This document shows positions 10,230 through 19,584 of a stretch of DNA of 64,000 nt, in pieces. Made by a program: the position numbers and the translations under genes. The stretch covers positions 33,407 to 97,406 of the forward strand of contig JALSRG010000079.1 in the NCBI GenBank assembly GCA_026984915.1. The letters are read 5' to 3'. Origin of the DNA: Marinosulfonomonas sp. (lineage in GTDB: Bacteria; Pseudomonadota; Alphaproteobacteria; Rhodobacterales; Rhodobacteraceae). The notes beneath the pieces are model-generated. The model was given only the letters and a program-made list of their open reading frames with translations, searched no databases and was not told the DNA's origin. Every line of letters starts with the position of its first letter. Within the stretch, counting starts at the first letter, position 1.

Positions 10230-11180
10230 ATGGCAAAAGCATTCGCTTCCCAAGGCGACATGACCGAAAAGAAGACAAGCTTCACCGAAGTTGGCGATGG
10301 GCTGTGGGCTTTCACCGCCGAGGGCGATCCGAATTCCGGCGTGATTATCGGCGACGAAACCGTCATGGTGATCGAGGCGCAGGCCACTCCGCGTCTGGCG
10401 GAAAAGGTAATTGGTGAAATCCGCAAGGTGACGGACAAGCCGATTTCCCATCTGGTGCTGACGCATTACCACGCTGTTCGGGTGCTGGGCGCTTCGGCTT
10501 ATGGTGCGGAACAGATCATCATGTCCGACGCCGCCCGCGCGATGGTCGTTGAACGCGGGCAAGAGGACTGGGACAGCGAATTCCAGCGCTTCCCTCGTCT
10601 GTTCGAGGGTTACGAGAGCATCCCCGGCCTGACTTATCCAACCACCACCTTTTCCGATTCGATGACCGTTTATCTGGGCAATCGCCGCGTTGACATCATG
10701 CATCTTGGCCGCGCCCATACGGCTGGCGACGCCGTGGTCTGGGTGCCCGATGCCGAGGTGATGTTCACCGGCGATATCGTCGAATACCATTCCGCCTGTT
10801 ATTGCGGCGACGGCCATTTCGCCGATTGGGGCGAGACATTGGAAAATATCGCCAGCTTTGACCCCATAAGCATTGCGCCGGGGCGCGGGGATGCCCTGAT
10901 CGGAAGGGCCAAAGTGGCTGCCGCGCTGGAAAGCACGCTGGATTTCGTCGAAAGCACCTACCGCCCCGCCGCACGTATTGCTGCGCGTGGTGGCAGCCTG
11001 AAAGAGGCATGGGATGCCGTGCGGGCCGAATGCGACCCCAAATTCAGCGATTATGCCATTTATGAACATTGCCTTCCGTTCAATGTATCCCGTGCCTATG
11101 ACGAGGCCCGTGGCATTGACACACCTCGTATCTGGACAGCCCAGCGTGATATAGAGATGTGGGAAGCGTTGCAGGGATAG
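10230..11180 (+). CDS. Metallo-beta-lactamase-fold protein with a reduced metal site
   Basis: The 316-residue protein starts at ATG 10230 after an AAGGA site. It keeps the MBL-fold features THYH (first two ligands), GRAHTAGD (His) and FTGD (Asp), but where the fold normally has HxHxDH it reads HYHAVR, and the C-terminal PGHG is PGRG. The three residues lost are ligands that normally complete the second zinc site. A single-zinc enzyme or a binding protein is possible. It heads a four-gene set with a small membrane protein, a flavin hydroxylase and a DUF2783 protein, next to the homogentisate genes, so a role in uptake or activation of an aromatic acid is plausible but unproven. Confidence 0.85.
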   Translation: MAKAFASQGDMTEKKTSFTEVGDGLWAFTAEGDPNSGVIIGDETVMVIEAQATPRLAEKVIGEIRKVTDKPISHLVLTHYHAVRVLGASAYGAEQIIMSDAARAMVVERGQEDWDSEFQRFPRLFEGYESIPGLTYPTTTFSDSMTVYLGNRRVDIMHLGRAHTAGDAVVWVPDAEVMFTGDIVEYHSACYCGDGHFADWGETLENIASFDPISIAPGRGDALIGRAKVAAALESTLDFVESTYRPAARIAARGGSLKEAWDAVRAECDPKFSDYAIYEHCLPFNVSRAYDEARGIDTPRIWTAQRDIEMWEALQG

Positions 11181-11185
11181 ATACA

Positions 11186-11485
11186 ATGCAGAGTTTTGAA
11201 ATTGTTTTCTTAGCAGTTCTTCTCGCAATTTTTATCTATTGGGTTATGGCCATGATCCGGCTGCTGACCGCCATGAACAGATACAAGAAGAAGCGGTTAA
11301 AAGAGCTGGGGCCAAATTCCCGCGAAAGCTTTGGCCTGTTTCTGGAAACCGTGAAAGTTGGTTTGACCGATCCGGCATATGAAATGCTGCGGATTCGCGC
11401 TTTTATTCCAATGGTTCTGATTTTCATAATCAACGGTATTGGCATGTATTATTTATTATTCGATGCCTGTAAAATAGAGGAGTGA
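11186..11485 (+). CDS. Small two-helix membrane protein, unknown
   Basis: The 99-residue product has an N-terminal membrane segment (residues 4-24), a basic cytoplasmic stretch (NRYKKKRLKELG) and a second membrane segment (FIPMVLIFIINGIGMYYLLF). No known motif was recognised. It starts 5 bases after the MBL-fold gene and ends 4 bases before the flavin hydroxylase, so it is certainly in the same operon. It may be a membrane partner for one of these proteins. Confidence 0.7.
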   Translation: MQSFEIVFLAVLLAIFIYWVMAMIRLLTAMNRYKKKRLKELGPNSRESFGLFLETVKVGLTDPAYEMLRIRAFIPMVLIFIINGIGMYYLLFDACKIEE

Positions 11486-11489
11486 TCCG

Positions 11490-13100
11490 GTGACCAAAAT
11501 TTTTGAGACTCCACTTTACCCTTACGAGCGAAACGCAGACCAAGATCAAACAAGCCCCGTCCGCCATCCCGTTGTGGTGATAGGCGCCGGCCCGGTCGGG
11601 CTGGCAGCGGCAATTGATCTGGCCCAACAGGACATGCCCGTTGTGGTGCTGGATGACAATGACAGAGTGTCATTCGGTTCCCGCGCGATCTGTTTTGCAA
11701 AACGACCACTGGAAATACTGGACCGCCTGGGATGTGGCGAACCGATGGTGGAAAAGGGCGTGGTCTGGGACACGGGAAAAGTCTTCTTTGGTGATCGGCA
11801 AATTTACGAATTCAATCTTCTGCCGGAAGAAGGCCACAAGAATCCGGCCTTTATCAACCTCCAGCAGTACCACCTGGAAGCCTTTCTGGTGGACCGTATC
11901 CGCCAGTTGCAAGCCGAGGGGAAACCACTGGATCTGCGCGGCAAGAACAAGGTTGATGCCATTGGCCAGCACGATGACCACGTGACGCTGGAAATTGACA
12001 CGCCCGACGGGCCATATAACCTTGAAGCAGAATGGCTGATTGCCTGCGATGGTGCAAATTCGCCAACGCGCCGGATGCTTGGGCTGGATTTTGTCGGCCA
12101 GGTGTTCGAAGACAACTTTCTGATTGCCGACACCGTTATGGCGGCCGATTTTCCAACCGAACGCTGGTTCTGGTTTGATCCGCCTTTCAATCGCGGTCAG
12201 TCGGCTCTGTTGCACAAACAGCCTGACAACGTCTGGCGTATCGATTTTCAGATCGGCTGGGACATTGATCGCGACAAGGAACTGGAAGAGGACAATATCA
12301 AGCGGCGGCTGCATGCTATGCTTGGGGAGGATGCAAGATTTGAGTTGGAATGGACATCCATCTACACTTTTCAGTGCCGCCGAATGGAATCCTTTCGCCA
12401 TGGTCGCGTGCTGTTTGCGGGCGATGCGGCACATCAGGTTTCCCCTTTTGGTGCACGTGGCGCCAATAGTGGGTTTCAGGATACAGATAATCTTGTGTGG
12501 AAACTGAAGCTGGTGCTGGAAGGCAAGGCACCGGACTCATTGCTGGATACCTATAATAGTGAACGCGTTGCCGGCGCCGAGGAAAACATCCTGAACTCAA
12601 CACGCTCTACCGAGTTCATCACCCCGAAATCCGAGACGAGCCGTATTTTCCGCGATGCGGTGCTGGATTTGGCCGAGCATTATGATTTTGCACGCCCCAT
12701 GGTAAATTCCGGCAGGCTATCCGTACCATGCATATATTCGGATTCTACTCTGAACGGCCCTGACACAAGCGAATTGCCGGCAGATCTGTGCCCCGGCACG
12801 CCGGCTGTCGACGCGCCGATACGCGACGGTTGGTTGCTTGATCGCTTGGGCGACCGCTTCCAACTGTTGGCCATTGGTGTAAATGCCGACACGGATTTGG
12901 AAAGCAACGGTATTTCGATAGAGACACTTCTGCTTTCGCCGGATGAAAGCCCTGAATTCTCGTCCCGTTATCTTGGAAAGGCTGATCAGGCCGTTTATCT
13001 GATACGACCCGATCAGCATATTTCTGCGCGCTGGACCGACTATGACAGGGCGGCTGTACTGAATGCCCTGCAAACCGCAACTGGCAATAAGGAGGTGTAG
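11490..13100 (+). CDS. FAD-dependent aromatic hydroxylase (MhpA/MhaA-like)
   Basis: The 536-residue class A flavoprotein monooxygenase has the FAD Rossmann motif GAGPVGLAAAIDLAQQ, the FAD/NADPH motif region and the C-terminal FAGDAAHQVSPFGARGANSG motif. A GTG start at 11490 follows a GGAG site. It belongs with phenol hydroxylases such as 3-(3-hydroxyphenyl)propionate hydroxylase. It is followed 1 base later by a 64-residue DUF2783 gene. Flavoprotein plus a very small partner beside hmgA-fahA-maiA recalls MhaA-MhaB, 3-hydroxyphenylacetate 6-hydroxylase of Pseudomonas putida U, which makes homogentisate. The substrate is inferred from context only. Confidence 0.85.
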   Translation: MTKIFETPLYPYERNADQDQTSPVRHPVVVIGAGPVGLAAAIDLAQQDMPVVVLDDNDRVSFGSRAICFAKRPLEILDRLGCGEPMVEKGVVWDTGKVFFGDRQIYEFNLLPEEGHKNPAFINLQQYHLEAFLVDRIRQLQAEGKPLDLRGKNKVDAIGQHDDHVTLEIDTPDGPYNLEAEWLIACDGANSPTRRMLGLDFVGQVFEDNFLIADTVMAADFPTERWFWFDPPFNRGQSALLHKQPDNVWRIDFQIGWDIDRDKELEEDNIKRRLHAMLGEDARFELEWTSIYTFQCRRMESFRHGRVLFAGDAAHQVSPFGARGANSGFQDTDNLVWKLKLVLEGKAPDSLLDTYNSERVAGAEENILNSTRSTEFITPKSETSRIFRDAVLDLAEHYDFARPMVNSGRLSVPCIYSDSTLNGPDTSELPADLCPGTPAVDAPIRDGWLLDRLGDRFQLLAIGVNADTDLESNGISIETLLLSPDESPEFSSRYLGKADQAVYLIRPDQHISARWTDYDRAAVLNALQTATGNKEV

Positions 13101-13101
13101 A

Positions 13102-13296
13102 ATGTCAAAGCTTGTCACAAAGCCAAACATCCCCGAAGCGGATGATTTTTATGCCGAATTGCTTGCCATGCATAATGGTCACAGCAAAGAAGAGTCTGAT
13201 GCGATCAATGCGAGGCTCATTCTGCTTTTGTCAAATCATATCGGAGACAGAGAGATTCTGACAGAGGCAATGCAGGCCGCGAAAGGTAATAGCTGA
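13102..13296 (+). CDS. DUF2783 small protein, possible hydroxylase coupling protein (MhaB-like)
   Basis: The 64-residue, mostly helical and acidic protein (DDFYAELLAMHNGHSKEES, then LLLSNHIGDREIL) fits DUF2783. Its ATG at 13102 follows GGAGG directly at the end of the hydroxylase gene, so the two are co-translated. DUF2783 genes accompany FAD aromatic hydroxylases; in the 3-hydroxyphenylacetate 6-hydroxylase system a small coupling protein is needed for productive hydroxylation. That role here is inference from size and position. Confidence 0.75.
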   Translation: MSKLVTKPNIPEADDFYAELLAMHNGHSKEESDAINARLILLLSNHIGDREILTEAMQAAKGNS

Positions 13297-13336
13297 GAGC
13301 TTGCCCGCCAGCATTTGCCGTGCAAACCTGCGCTCT

Positions 13337-14902
13337 ATGTTGACACTGAAAGAACTCGCCCCCTTTAGCCCGGCAGAAGAGAAACTGCTGGCAGAATGTA
13401 TCCGCCCAAACCGGCTTGTCGTAGGTGACGGGGAACTTCCGGCCGAAGAAACGCCTGATTGTTGCATTCGGGCCCAGTTGATCCGGTTGTTGCTGCTGGG
13501 GAATGAGGGGCAGCTCGATGCAAAGGGATTGCGTTTGCGCGGGGCCTGGATCAAGGGTGTTCTTGACTTGCAGGGTTGCGATTGCAACCGTGATATAACC
13601 CTATCGCACTGCCATGTTGTAGAGCCGCTGGTGCTGGTCAATACCCGCTTGCGCGGCCTGCATATATCAGGGTCCTTGATTCACGGCTTATCGGCTGACA
13701 ACGCTGTTTTTTCCGGCTCCCTCTATGTGCGAAGCGGCACCTTGATTCAGGGAGAGGCAAGCCTTGCCGGTGCACGCATTTCCGGTGACGTTCAAATTTG
13801 TGATGTCGAAATTCATCCGCCCGGAAATGACGCCGTATTTGCGCCATCACTGCGCGTTGAGGGCTCAGTTTTCCTCGGCAACTATCCTTATGGAAACGGT
13901 GTCAGCACCCTGACAGCAAATGGAGCCCTGTTTTTTTCGTCTGCCCGTGTCGAACACGACTTTTTCGTCACTAACACGGCAGTATCACTACCTGACAAAG
14001 CTATCGGCGATGCCGTTTTTGACGCAACAGAAGAACATGGAAGTGATATTGCCCTGTCGCTTGCACGCGCAAGAATTGGTGGAATCCTGTTCTTTCAGGA
14101 TAACCAGATTTCTCGCGGAATTGTCAATCTGGCAGGCGCCCAGGTTGCCAGGCTCAAGGACGAACCGGTTGGACCTGGTGCAAGCTACCCGATCCGTCTG
14201 GACGGGTTTCGGTATCGTGATTTTTCTCGCCATGCAGTCACAAAGCTGAAGGCCCGGCTGGCGTGGCTTGAAAGACGCCCGGAGAATACCGCCTTTTCCG
14301 CGCAACCCTATGAACAATTGGCCAATGTGTTATCGCATATGGGGCTGCGGAATGATGCGCGAACAGTCCTGATGTTCAAGGAGCGGCTTCTGCGACGGGC
14401 AAACCGCCTGCAGGCCCGACGGCGTGGGCATTTCCTGAAATGGGCACTTTCCGCAATAACAGACCCTGTTTTGCGCTTTACAATCGGATATGGTTACAGA
14501 CCCGTGCGTGCAGTGGTTCTGGCCGTGTTGCTGATTGCAGGGTTGGGTTGGTTCTTTGATCAGGCGTGGCGTGCAGGGGATATGGCGCCAAATGCGGCAC
14601 CCATTCTGGTTTCTCAGCCGTGGGTGAGCGCAACCATTACACACCCTGACAATCCGGCTGGTTTCTGGTCGCAACCGGGACAGGCCGGACAAGACTGGGA
14701 AACCTTCAACGGCTGGGCCTACGCTGCCGATCTTGTCGTTCCCATTGTAAGCCTGGGACAAGAGAGCGCCTGGGCACCCTCTACTTCACGCAACGCCTGG
14801 GGCAAAAGCGGATGGTGGATGCGCTGGATCGCCAAAACCCTTGGGTGGATTGTAACGGCCTTGGGCGCCGCCGCTATCACTGGTGTAATCCGCAACGATT
14901 AG
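13337..14902 (+). CDS. Orphan protein with beta-helix-like N-terminus and two C-terminal membrane segments
   Basis: The start is uncertain: ATG 13337 is chosen, but TTG 13301 is in frame. The protein is about 521 residues. Residues about 60-280 show a loose repeat of short hydrophobic strands ending in small residues (LRGLHISGSLIHGLSADNA, GARISGDVQICDVEI, ARIGGILFF), like bactofilin or pentapeptide-type solenoids. A helical basic region (MFKERLLRRANRLQARRRGH) precedes a membrane helix (AVVLAVLLIAGLGWFF), a loop of about 100 residues and a second helix near the end (TLGWIVTALGAAAITGV). Such solenoid-plus-membrane proteins are annotated only as hypothetical. Sequence continues smoothly from the upstream operon, but a functional link is doubtful. 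Confidence 0.7.
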   Translation: MLTLKELAPFSPAEEKLLAECIRPNRLVVGDGELPAEETPDCCIRAQLIRLLLLGNEGQLDAKGLRLRGAWIKGVLDLQGCDCNRDITLSHCHVVEPLVLVNTRLRGLHISGSLIHGLSADNAVFSGSLYVRSGTLIQGEASLAGARISGDVQICDVEIHPPGNDAVFAPSLRVEGSVFLGNYPYGNGVSTLTANGALFFSSARVEHDFFVTNTAVSLPDKAIGDAVFDATEEHGSDIALSLARARIGGILFFQDNQISRGIVNLAGAQVARLKDEPVGPGASYPIRLDGFRYRDFSRHAVTKLKARLAWLERRPENTAFSAQPYEQLANVLSHMGLRNDARTVLMFKERLLRRANRLQARRRGHFLKWALSAITDPVLRFTIGYGYRPVRAVVLAVLLIAGLGWFFDQAWRAGDMAPNAAPILVSQPWVSATITHPDNPAGFWSQPGQAGQDWETFNGWAYAADLVVPIVSLGQESAWAPSTSRNAWGKSGWWMRWIAKTLGWIVTALGAAAITGVIRND

Positions 14903-14928
14903 GTCTACGCCCTAAAGCCAGCGTTTTG

Positions 14929-15672
14929 TTACAGATACCCAATGGGCAGCACCGGTTTTCGGCCTTCATCTGTCAGCAACCAGACATCACGCCCTTCAAT
15001 GACAACAGCAGAAAGCGGGCCGCCATAGGCCGCACCTGAATCAATATTCAACCGATTGCCATGATGAGTGACCGCTTTTACCGGTGTATGCCCATGTACG
15101 ATCAAGGCCCCATGATCACGTGGATCATCCAGAAAGTCATTTCGGATCCAGACCAGATCATCCTCGTCCTGGTTTTCCAAAGGAATACCGGGGCGAATTC
15201 CTGCGTGGCAGAAGAAAACGTCACCTCTTCGAAAAGATGTTTTTCGTTCACTCAAGAAAGAAATGTGTGAATCCGGAACCGCTGATATTGCGTCCTGATG
15301 AATTTCGTCCGTCGGGCGGCTTTGGCTGGCGTCAACCCCGTAAGATTTCAACGTCTCGGCCCCCCCGATCACCGGGCTTAGCCAATGCAGATCACTGCGC
15401 AACGGGTCACGTTGTTCCCTGGGTTGCAAAAACAGCGACATCATCCTGTCGTGATTTCCTTTCAGTGCAACCCAGGGTTCTTGCGCTGCAATCCCATCAA
15501 TCAGGAAATCAAGAACGGCCCGCACATTCGGCCCCCGGTCGGGAAAGTCACCGATATGCACCACTGGCGCCTGCCAATCACCGACACGTTTTCTGTCGGC
15601 TTCGATACGTTCATGTGCCTGTTGCAGTTTTTCGATATGCCCGTGGACATCACCGATCGCATAGCTACGCAT
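14929..15672 (-). CDS. Metallophosphoesterase, PPP-type serine/threonine phosphatase family
   Basis: The 247-residue protein has all the dimetal phosphatase motifs: GDVHGH, GDFPDRG (usually GDYVDRG), GNHDRM, HAG and HGHTP. It is the size of bacterial PrpA/ApaH-like cytosolic phosphatases. Substrates of this group range from phosphoproteins to dinucleoside polyphosphates, and nothing in the sequence decides between them. It lies downstream of serA on the same strand, separated by a hairpin at 15696-15725. Confidence 0.88.
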   Translation of the reverse strand: MRSYAIGDVHGHIEKLQQAHERIEADRKRVGDWQAPVVHIGDFPDRGPNVRAVLDFLIDGIAAQEPWVALKGNHDRMMSLFLQPREQRDPLRSDLHWLSPVIGGAETLKSYGVDASQSRPTDEIHQDAISAVPDSHISFLSERKTSFRRGDVFFCHAGIRPGIPLENQDEDDLVWIRNDFLDDPRDHGALIVHGHTPVKAVTHHGNRLNIDSGAAYGGPLSAVVIEGRDVWLLTDEGRKPVLPIGYL

Positions 15673-15695
15673 TTTCTCCCCACTTCACAATTCAT

Positions 15696-15725
15696 AAGGC
15701 CCGACACGGCTTTGCGTCGGGCCTT
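15696..15725 (-). terminator. Hairpin terminator downstream of serA
   Basis: AAGGCCCGAC at 15696-15705 pairs perfectly with GTCGGGCCTT at 15716-15725 around a 10-base loop. It sits 24 bases after the serA stop and before the phosphatase gene. The T-run on the minus strand is weak, so termination may be partial. Confidence 0.6.
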
Positions 15726-15748
15726 GCCCGGGGGCAAGCCCCTGTTGA

Positions 15749-17344
15749 TCAGGAAATATCAAACTCCAGCGGGCTGACGGATTGAAACATTGATGTCTCT
15801 TTCAATGCGTCCAGAACCTCTTCTGGTACTGGTGCATCCACATAAAGGAGAGCTATGGCATCGCCGCCAATCTTGGATCTTCCCAGCGTAAAATTTGCTA
15901 TATTCACGCCCTTCTCTCCAAGTGTCTGTCCCAATGTCCCAATGATTCCCGGGATATCCTGGTTGGTTGTATAGAGCATGTGTTCACCAACTTCAGCATC
16001 GATATTGATACCCTTGATCTGGATGAAGCGGGGCTTTCCGTCGCTAAACACTGTACCGGCGATCGTGCGCTCGCGTTTGTCCGTGACAACGGTCAGCTTG
16101 ATATATGCGTCAAATACACCGGATTTTTCCTGTGTGGTTTTTGAAACCTTGATACCGCGCTCGCGGGCAATTACCGGTGCTGATACCATGTTCACATCCG
16201 TATTCGTCGCCTTCATGATACCGGCAATCGCTGCACACTCCAATGCGTCCAGATTCATCCTGGAAACAGTACCATCATACAGGATATTGATTGCCTTGAT
16301 CGGCTCGTCTGTCATTTGTCCGACAAACGCACCAAGGTTCTCCGAAAGCTTCAGCCATGGGCCCATTACCGCAGCCTCTTCGGCGGTGACGGCCGGCATG
16401 TTCAGCGAATTGGTAACAGCACCGGTCAACAGATAATCTGACATCTGCTCGGCGACCTGAACCGCAACATTTTCCTGGGCCTCGCGTGTAGCAGCGCCAA
16501 GATGCGGAGTGACAACCACATTCGGCAATCCAAATAGCGGGCTGTCTGTTGCGGGTTCCTTGGCGAATACATCAAAGGCTGCACCAGCAACATGTCCGGT
16601 TCTCAGGGCTTCTGCCAGCGCCGCCTCGTCCACCAGCCCGCCACGCGCACAGTTGATGATCCGCACACCTTTCCTGGTTTTCGCGATGTTGTCAGCAGAA
16701 AGAATATTCCGGGTCTTATCCGTCAGCGGAACATGTAGCGTAATGAAATCGGATCGCTCAAGCAGTTCCTCCAGTTCTACCTTACCCACACCCAATTTTG
16801 CTGCCCGTTCTTCTGAAAGAAACGGGTCGTAAGCAATGACTTTCATCTTCAGGCCCAGCGCGCGTTCCGCAACGATAGAGCCTATATTGCCGCAACCGAT
16901 CAGCCCCAGTGTCTTGCCGGTGACCTCGACACCCATAAACCGGGATTTTTCCCATTTTCCGGCATGTGTCGACGCCGAGGCCTCGGGCAATTGCCGCGCA
17001 ACTGCCATCATCATGGCAATGGCATGTTCCGCCGTCGTAATCGAATTTCCAAAAGGTGTGTTCATAACGATCACTCCTTTTTTCGAAGCCGCCGGAATAT
17101 CTACATTATCCACTCCGATACCGGCGCGACCAATGACTTTCAGCTTGTCAGCCGCTTTCAGAATTTTTTCTGTCACCTTGGTGGCAGACCGGATGGCAAG
17201 GCCATCATATTGGCCAATCACCTGGCGCAGGCGGTCCTTGTCCTTGCCAAGGTCAGGTTCGAAATCCACGTCGATTCCGCGATCCCGAAAGATTTGCACG
17301 GCAGTTTCAGACAGTTTGTCAGATACGAGAACTTTGGGTGCCAT
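15749..17344 (-). CDS. serA: D-3-phosphoglycerate dehydrogenase
   Basis: The 531-residue NAD-dependent enzyme oxidises 3-phosphoglycerate to 3-phosphohydroxypyruvate, the first step of serine synthesis. The nucleotide-binding motif LGLIGCGNIGSIVAERALG, the catalytic Arg in NCARGG and the His in TPHLGAAT are present. The length indicates the long form with an intervening ASB-type domain (about 320-450) and a C-terminal ACT domain (LYTTNQDIPGIIGTLGQTLG). It follows serC by 52 bases and shares its transcript. Confidence 0.97.
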   Translation of the reverse strand: MAPKVLVSDKLSETAVQIFRDRGIDVDFEPDLGKDKDRLRQVIGQYDGLAIRSATKVTEKILKAADKLKVIGRAGIGVDNVDIPAASKKGVIVMNTPFGNSITTAEHAIAMMMAVARQLPEASASTHAGKWEKSRFMGVEVTGKTLGLIGCGNIGSIVAERALGLKMKVIAYDPFLSEERAAKLGVGKVELEELLERSDFITLHVPLTDKTRNILSADNIAKTRKGVRIINCARGGLVDEAALAEALRTGHVAGAAFDVFAKEPATDSPLFGLPNVVVTPHLGAATREAQENVAVQVAEQMSDYLLTGAVTNSLNMPAVTAEEAAVMGPWLKLSENLGAFVGQMTDEPIKAINILYDGTVSRMNLDALECAAIAGIMKATNTDVNMVSAPVIARERGIKVSKTTQEKSGVFDAYIKLTVVTDKRERTIAGTVFSDGKPRFIQIKGINIDAEVGEHMLYTTNQDIPGIIGTLGQTLGEKGVNIANFTLGRSKIGGDAIALLYVDAPVPEEVLDALKETSMFQSVSPLEFDIS

Positions 17345-17396
17345 GGTTCAGGCTCCTCTATGATATATGAGATTGTTGGCGCGAAGGCCGCAGGAT

Positions 17397-18539
17397 TCAG
17401 GTGTTGATTTCAGAGTTAAACGCCCAGTCCAACCAAGGCATAAGCGCAGCCACATCCGAGGTTTCCACAGTGCCGCCACACCAGATCCGCAAGCCCGCCG
17501 GCGCATCGCGATAAGCGCCAATATCATAAGCCACGCCCTGATTTTCCAACCGCTTGGCAACGGCCTTGGCAAAAACAGCCCCGTCCTTGATGCGAGTATC
17601 CGAGAACTTGAGGCATACGCTTGTATTGGACCGCGTCTCCGGAGCTTCTGCCAAAAAATCAATCCAGTCATGATCCCGGACAAACGTCTCTATTACCGCC
17701 GTATTGGCATCTGCACGCGCGATCATTCCCTTCAGGCCACCAACGGATTTTACCCAATCCAGCGCCACCAGATAATCCTCGACGCACAGCATGGACGGGG
17801 TGTTGATCGTCGCGCCCGAGAAAATTCCTTCGATCAGCTTACCGCCCTTGGTCAGACGGAAAATTTTAGGCAACGGCCAGGCAGGTATGTAGCTTTCCAA
17901 CCGCTCTACAGCACGCGGGCTGAGAATCAGCATCCCGTGTGCCGCCTCGCCGCCAAGGACTTTTTGCCAACTGTAGGTGGTGACATCCAGCTTGTCCCAA
18001 GGCAGTTCCTGCGCAAATACCGCCGAAGTTGCATCGCACAATGTCAGCCCCTTCCGGTCAGACGCAATCCATCCGCCATCCGGAACACGTACACCCGACG
18101 TCGTTCCATTCCATGTAAACACAACGTCATGATCAAAATTGACGACAGAAAGATCAGGCAGTTTTCCGTAATCCGCTTCGTGCACTTTCGCGTCCAGCCT
18201 TAGCTGTTTGATCACGTCAGTAACCCAGCCTTTGCCAAAGCTTTCCCATGCCAGCATTTCAACCGGACGTTCGCCCAGCATGGACCACAATGCCATTTCA
18301 ACAGCCCCTGTATCCGAGGCGGGAACGATGGCGATGCGATAGTCAGCCGGTATTTCCAGCAACTCACGCGTGGTATCAATGGCCTGTTTCAGCCTTTCCT
18401 TGCCAACGGCTGCGCGATGTGACCGCCCGAGTGGTGCGCCAGATAAAGCATTCAATGTCCAGGTGGGGTTTTTGGCGCAGGGGCCGGATGAAAAACGCGG
18501 ATTGGCCGGCCGCGTGGCCGGGATCGCAGGTTCAGTCAT
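17397..18539 (-). CDS. serC: Phosphoserine aminotransferase
   Basis: The 380-residue PLP enzyme converts 3-phosphohydroxypyruvate and glutamate to phosphoserine and 2-oxoglutarate. The PLP lysine is in [15 protein letters not shown]-terminal residues [11 protein letters not shown] and LGRSHR are typical of the alphaproteobacterial type. The ATG at 18539 follows GGAAGGA and gives the family length; the frame is open further upstream through the leader, which is not expected to be translated. A structured leader lies directly upstream. Confidence 0.96.
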   Translation of the reverse strand: MTEPAIPATRPANPRFSSGPCAKNPTWTLNALSGAPLGRSHRAAVGKERLKQAIDTTRELLEIPADYRIAIVPASDTGAVEMALWSMLGERPVEMLAWESFGKGWVTDVIKQLRLDAKVHEADYGKLPDLSVVNFDHDVVFTWNGTTSGVRVPDGGWIASDRKGLTLCDATSAVFAQELPWDKLDVTTYSWQKVLGGEAAHGMLILSPRAVERLESYIPAWPLPKIFRLTKGGKLIEGIFSGATINTPSMLCVEDYLVALDWVKSVGGLKGMIARADANTAVIETFVRDHDWIDFLAEAPETRSNTSVCLKFSDTRIKDGAVFAKAVAKRLENQGVAYDIGAYRDAPAGLRIWCGGTVETSDVAALMPWLDWAFNSEINT

Positions 18540-18544
18540 GGTAT

Positions 18545-18640
18545 CCTTCCAGATAAATGCCCCTCGTTGGGGAGGGGTGTCCCACCTCTGGCAATACGGG
18601 GGTAGAAAAGCTGGTGCAAGCGAAAAAAATGCGCTAATGC
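18545..18640 (-). ncRNA. Structured serC leader, candidate serC RNA motif
   Basis: In the transcript sense, CCCCTC and GAGGGG (18577-18572 with 18565-18560) form a perfect 6-bp hairpin just ahead of the ribosome-binding site, while GAGG at 18588-18585 can pair with the same CCTC bases (18575-18572). The two pairings exclude each other, as in an attenuator or riboswitch-like element. A serC leader motif is known from alphaproteobacterial serC-serA operons; the match here is by position and form, not by a covariance search. Confidence 0.45.
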
Positions 18641-18693
18641 GCCGCATGAATGGCAAAAAACGACAACGTTTTCGGCATTGGAAGAAAAACACC

Positions 18694-19584
18694 GTGTTTG
18701 TAACAACCCTTTTGACAGATCCTGCCCGCCCATCGCTTGATAGCGCATTGGTTGAATCCCTCAGGAATGCCTGGGGTGGGGGCAAGGCCTATTGGCTTTC
18801 ACCAAACGAAGCCGCAGAATTTACAGTGGAGAACCTTCCAACGAACCGCTGGGATGTGTGGCAGGATCTACAGAAGATGCAGGTCGATTTGGTTGTTCAA
18901 CCCGCTTCCAACCGACGGAAAAAACTGCTCTTGGCGGATATGGACAGCACGATGATCCGGCAGGAATGTATTGATGAACTTGCAAGCCAGGCTGGAATAG
19001 GATCGAAAGTTGCCAAGATTACCATGCGCGCGATGAACGGAGAGCTTGACTTTGAATCGGCGCTGCGTGAACGGGTTTCACTGTTACGCGGACTCAGCGC
19101 ATCTGTCATTGAGCAAGTAGTGAAAGAACGCATCACGCTTATGCCCGGAGGCGCCTTCCTGCTGGCAACAATGAAGGCTAACGGGGCCTATACGGCCCTT
19201 GTTTCCGGCGGTTTTACGGCCTTCACGGAACATGTGGCAGCACGGCTTGGGTTTGACGAACATCGCGCAAATTCGCTGATCATTGAAAATGGCAAACTGA
19301 CCGGAAATGTCGCAGAACCCATTTTGGGGCGCGCGGCAAAGGTTCAGGCATTGAATGATCTGGCGTCACAACTGGACATCGGGGCAAATGACGCATTAGC
19401 CATTGGCGACGGGGCCAACGACTTGGGTATGTTAAATCTTGCCGGAACCGGCGTTGCGCTTCATGCCAAACCGTCAGTGGCGGCCAAATGTGACGTCCGG
19501 ATCAACCACGGTGATCTGACGGCAGCGCTTTTTCTGCAGGGGTATCATCGCAGCGAATTTATCGAACCCGATCCGCATCTATGA
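18694..19584 (+). CDS. serB: Phosphoserine phosphatase
   Basis: The 296-residue HAD-family enzyme dephosphorylates phosphoserine, the last step of serine synthesis. The catalytic motif DMDSTM, the VSGGF motif II and the [10 protein letters not shown] motif are clear. The N-terminal 75 residues form the ACT-like domain found in long SerB proteins. A GTG at 18694 with GGAAG nearby gives the family length; no better ATG is in frame. It is divergent from serC, so all three serine genes meet at one regulatory region. Its stop overlaps the convergent asparaginase gene by 6 bases. Confidence 0.94.
   Translation: MFVTTLLTDPARPSLDSALVESLRNAWGGGKAYWLSPNEAAEFTVENLPTNRWDVWQDLQKMQVDLVVQPASNRRKKLLLADMDSTMIRQECIDELASQAGIGSKVAKITMRAMNGELDFESALRERVSLLRGLSASVIEQVVKERITLMPGGAFLLATMKANGAYTALVSGGFTAFTEHVAARLGFDEHRANSLIIENGKLTGNVAEPILGRAAKVQALNDLASQLDIGANDALAIGDGANDLGMLNLAGTGVALHAKPSVAAKCDVRINHGDLTAALFLQGYHRSEFIEPDPHL

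Noticed and set aside
10194..11228. Minus-strand frame of 344 codons opposite the MBL-fold gene
   Set aside because: The plus-strand product has recognisable MBL motifs and a ribosome-binding site; the antisense frame has neither.
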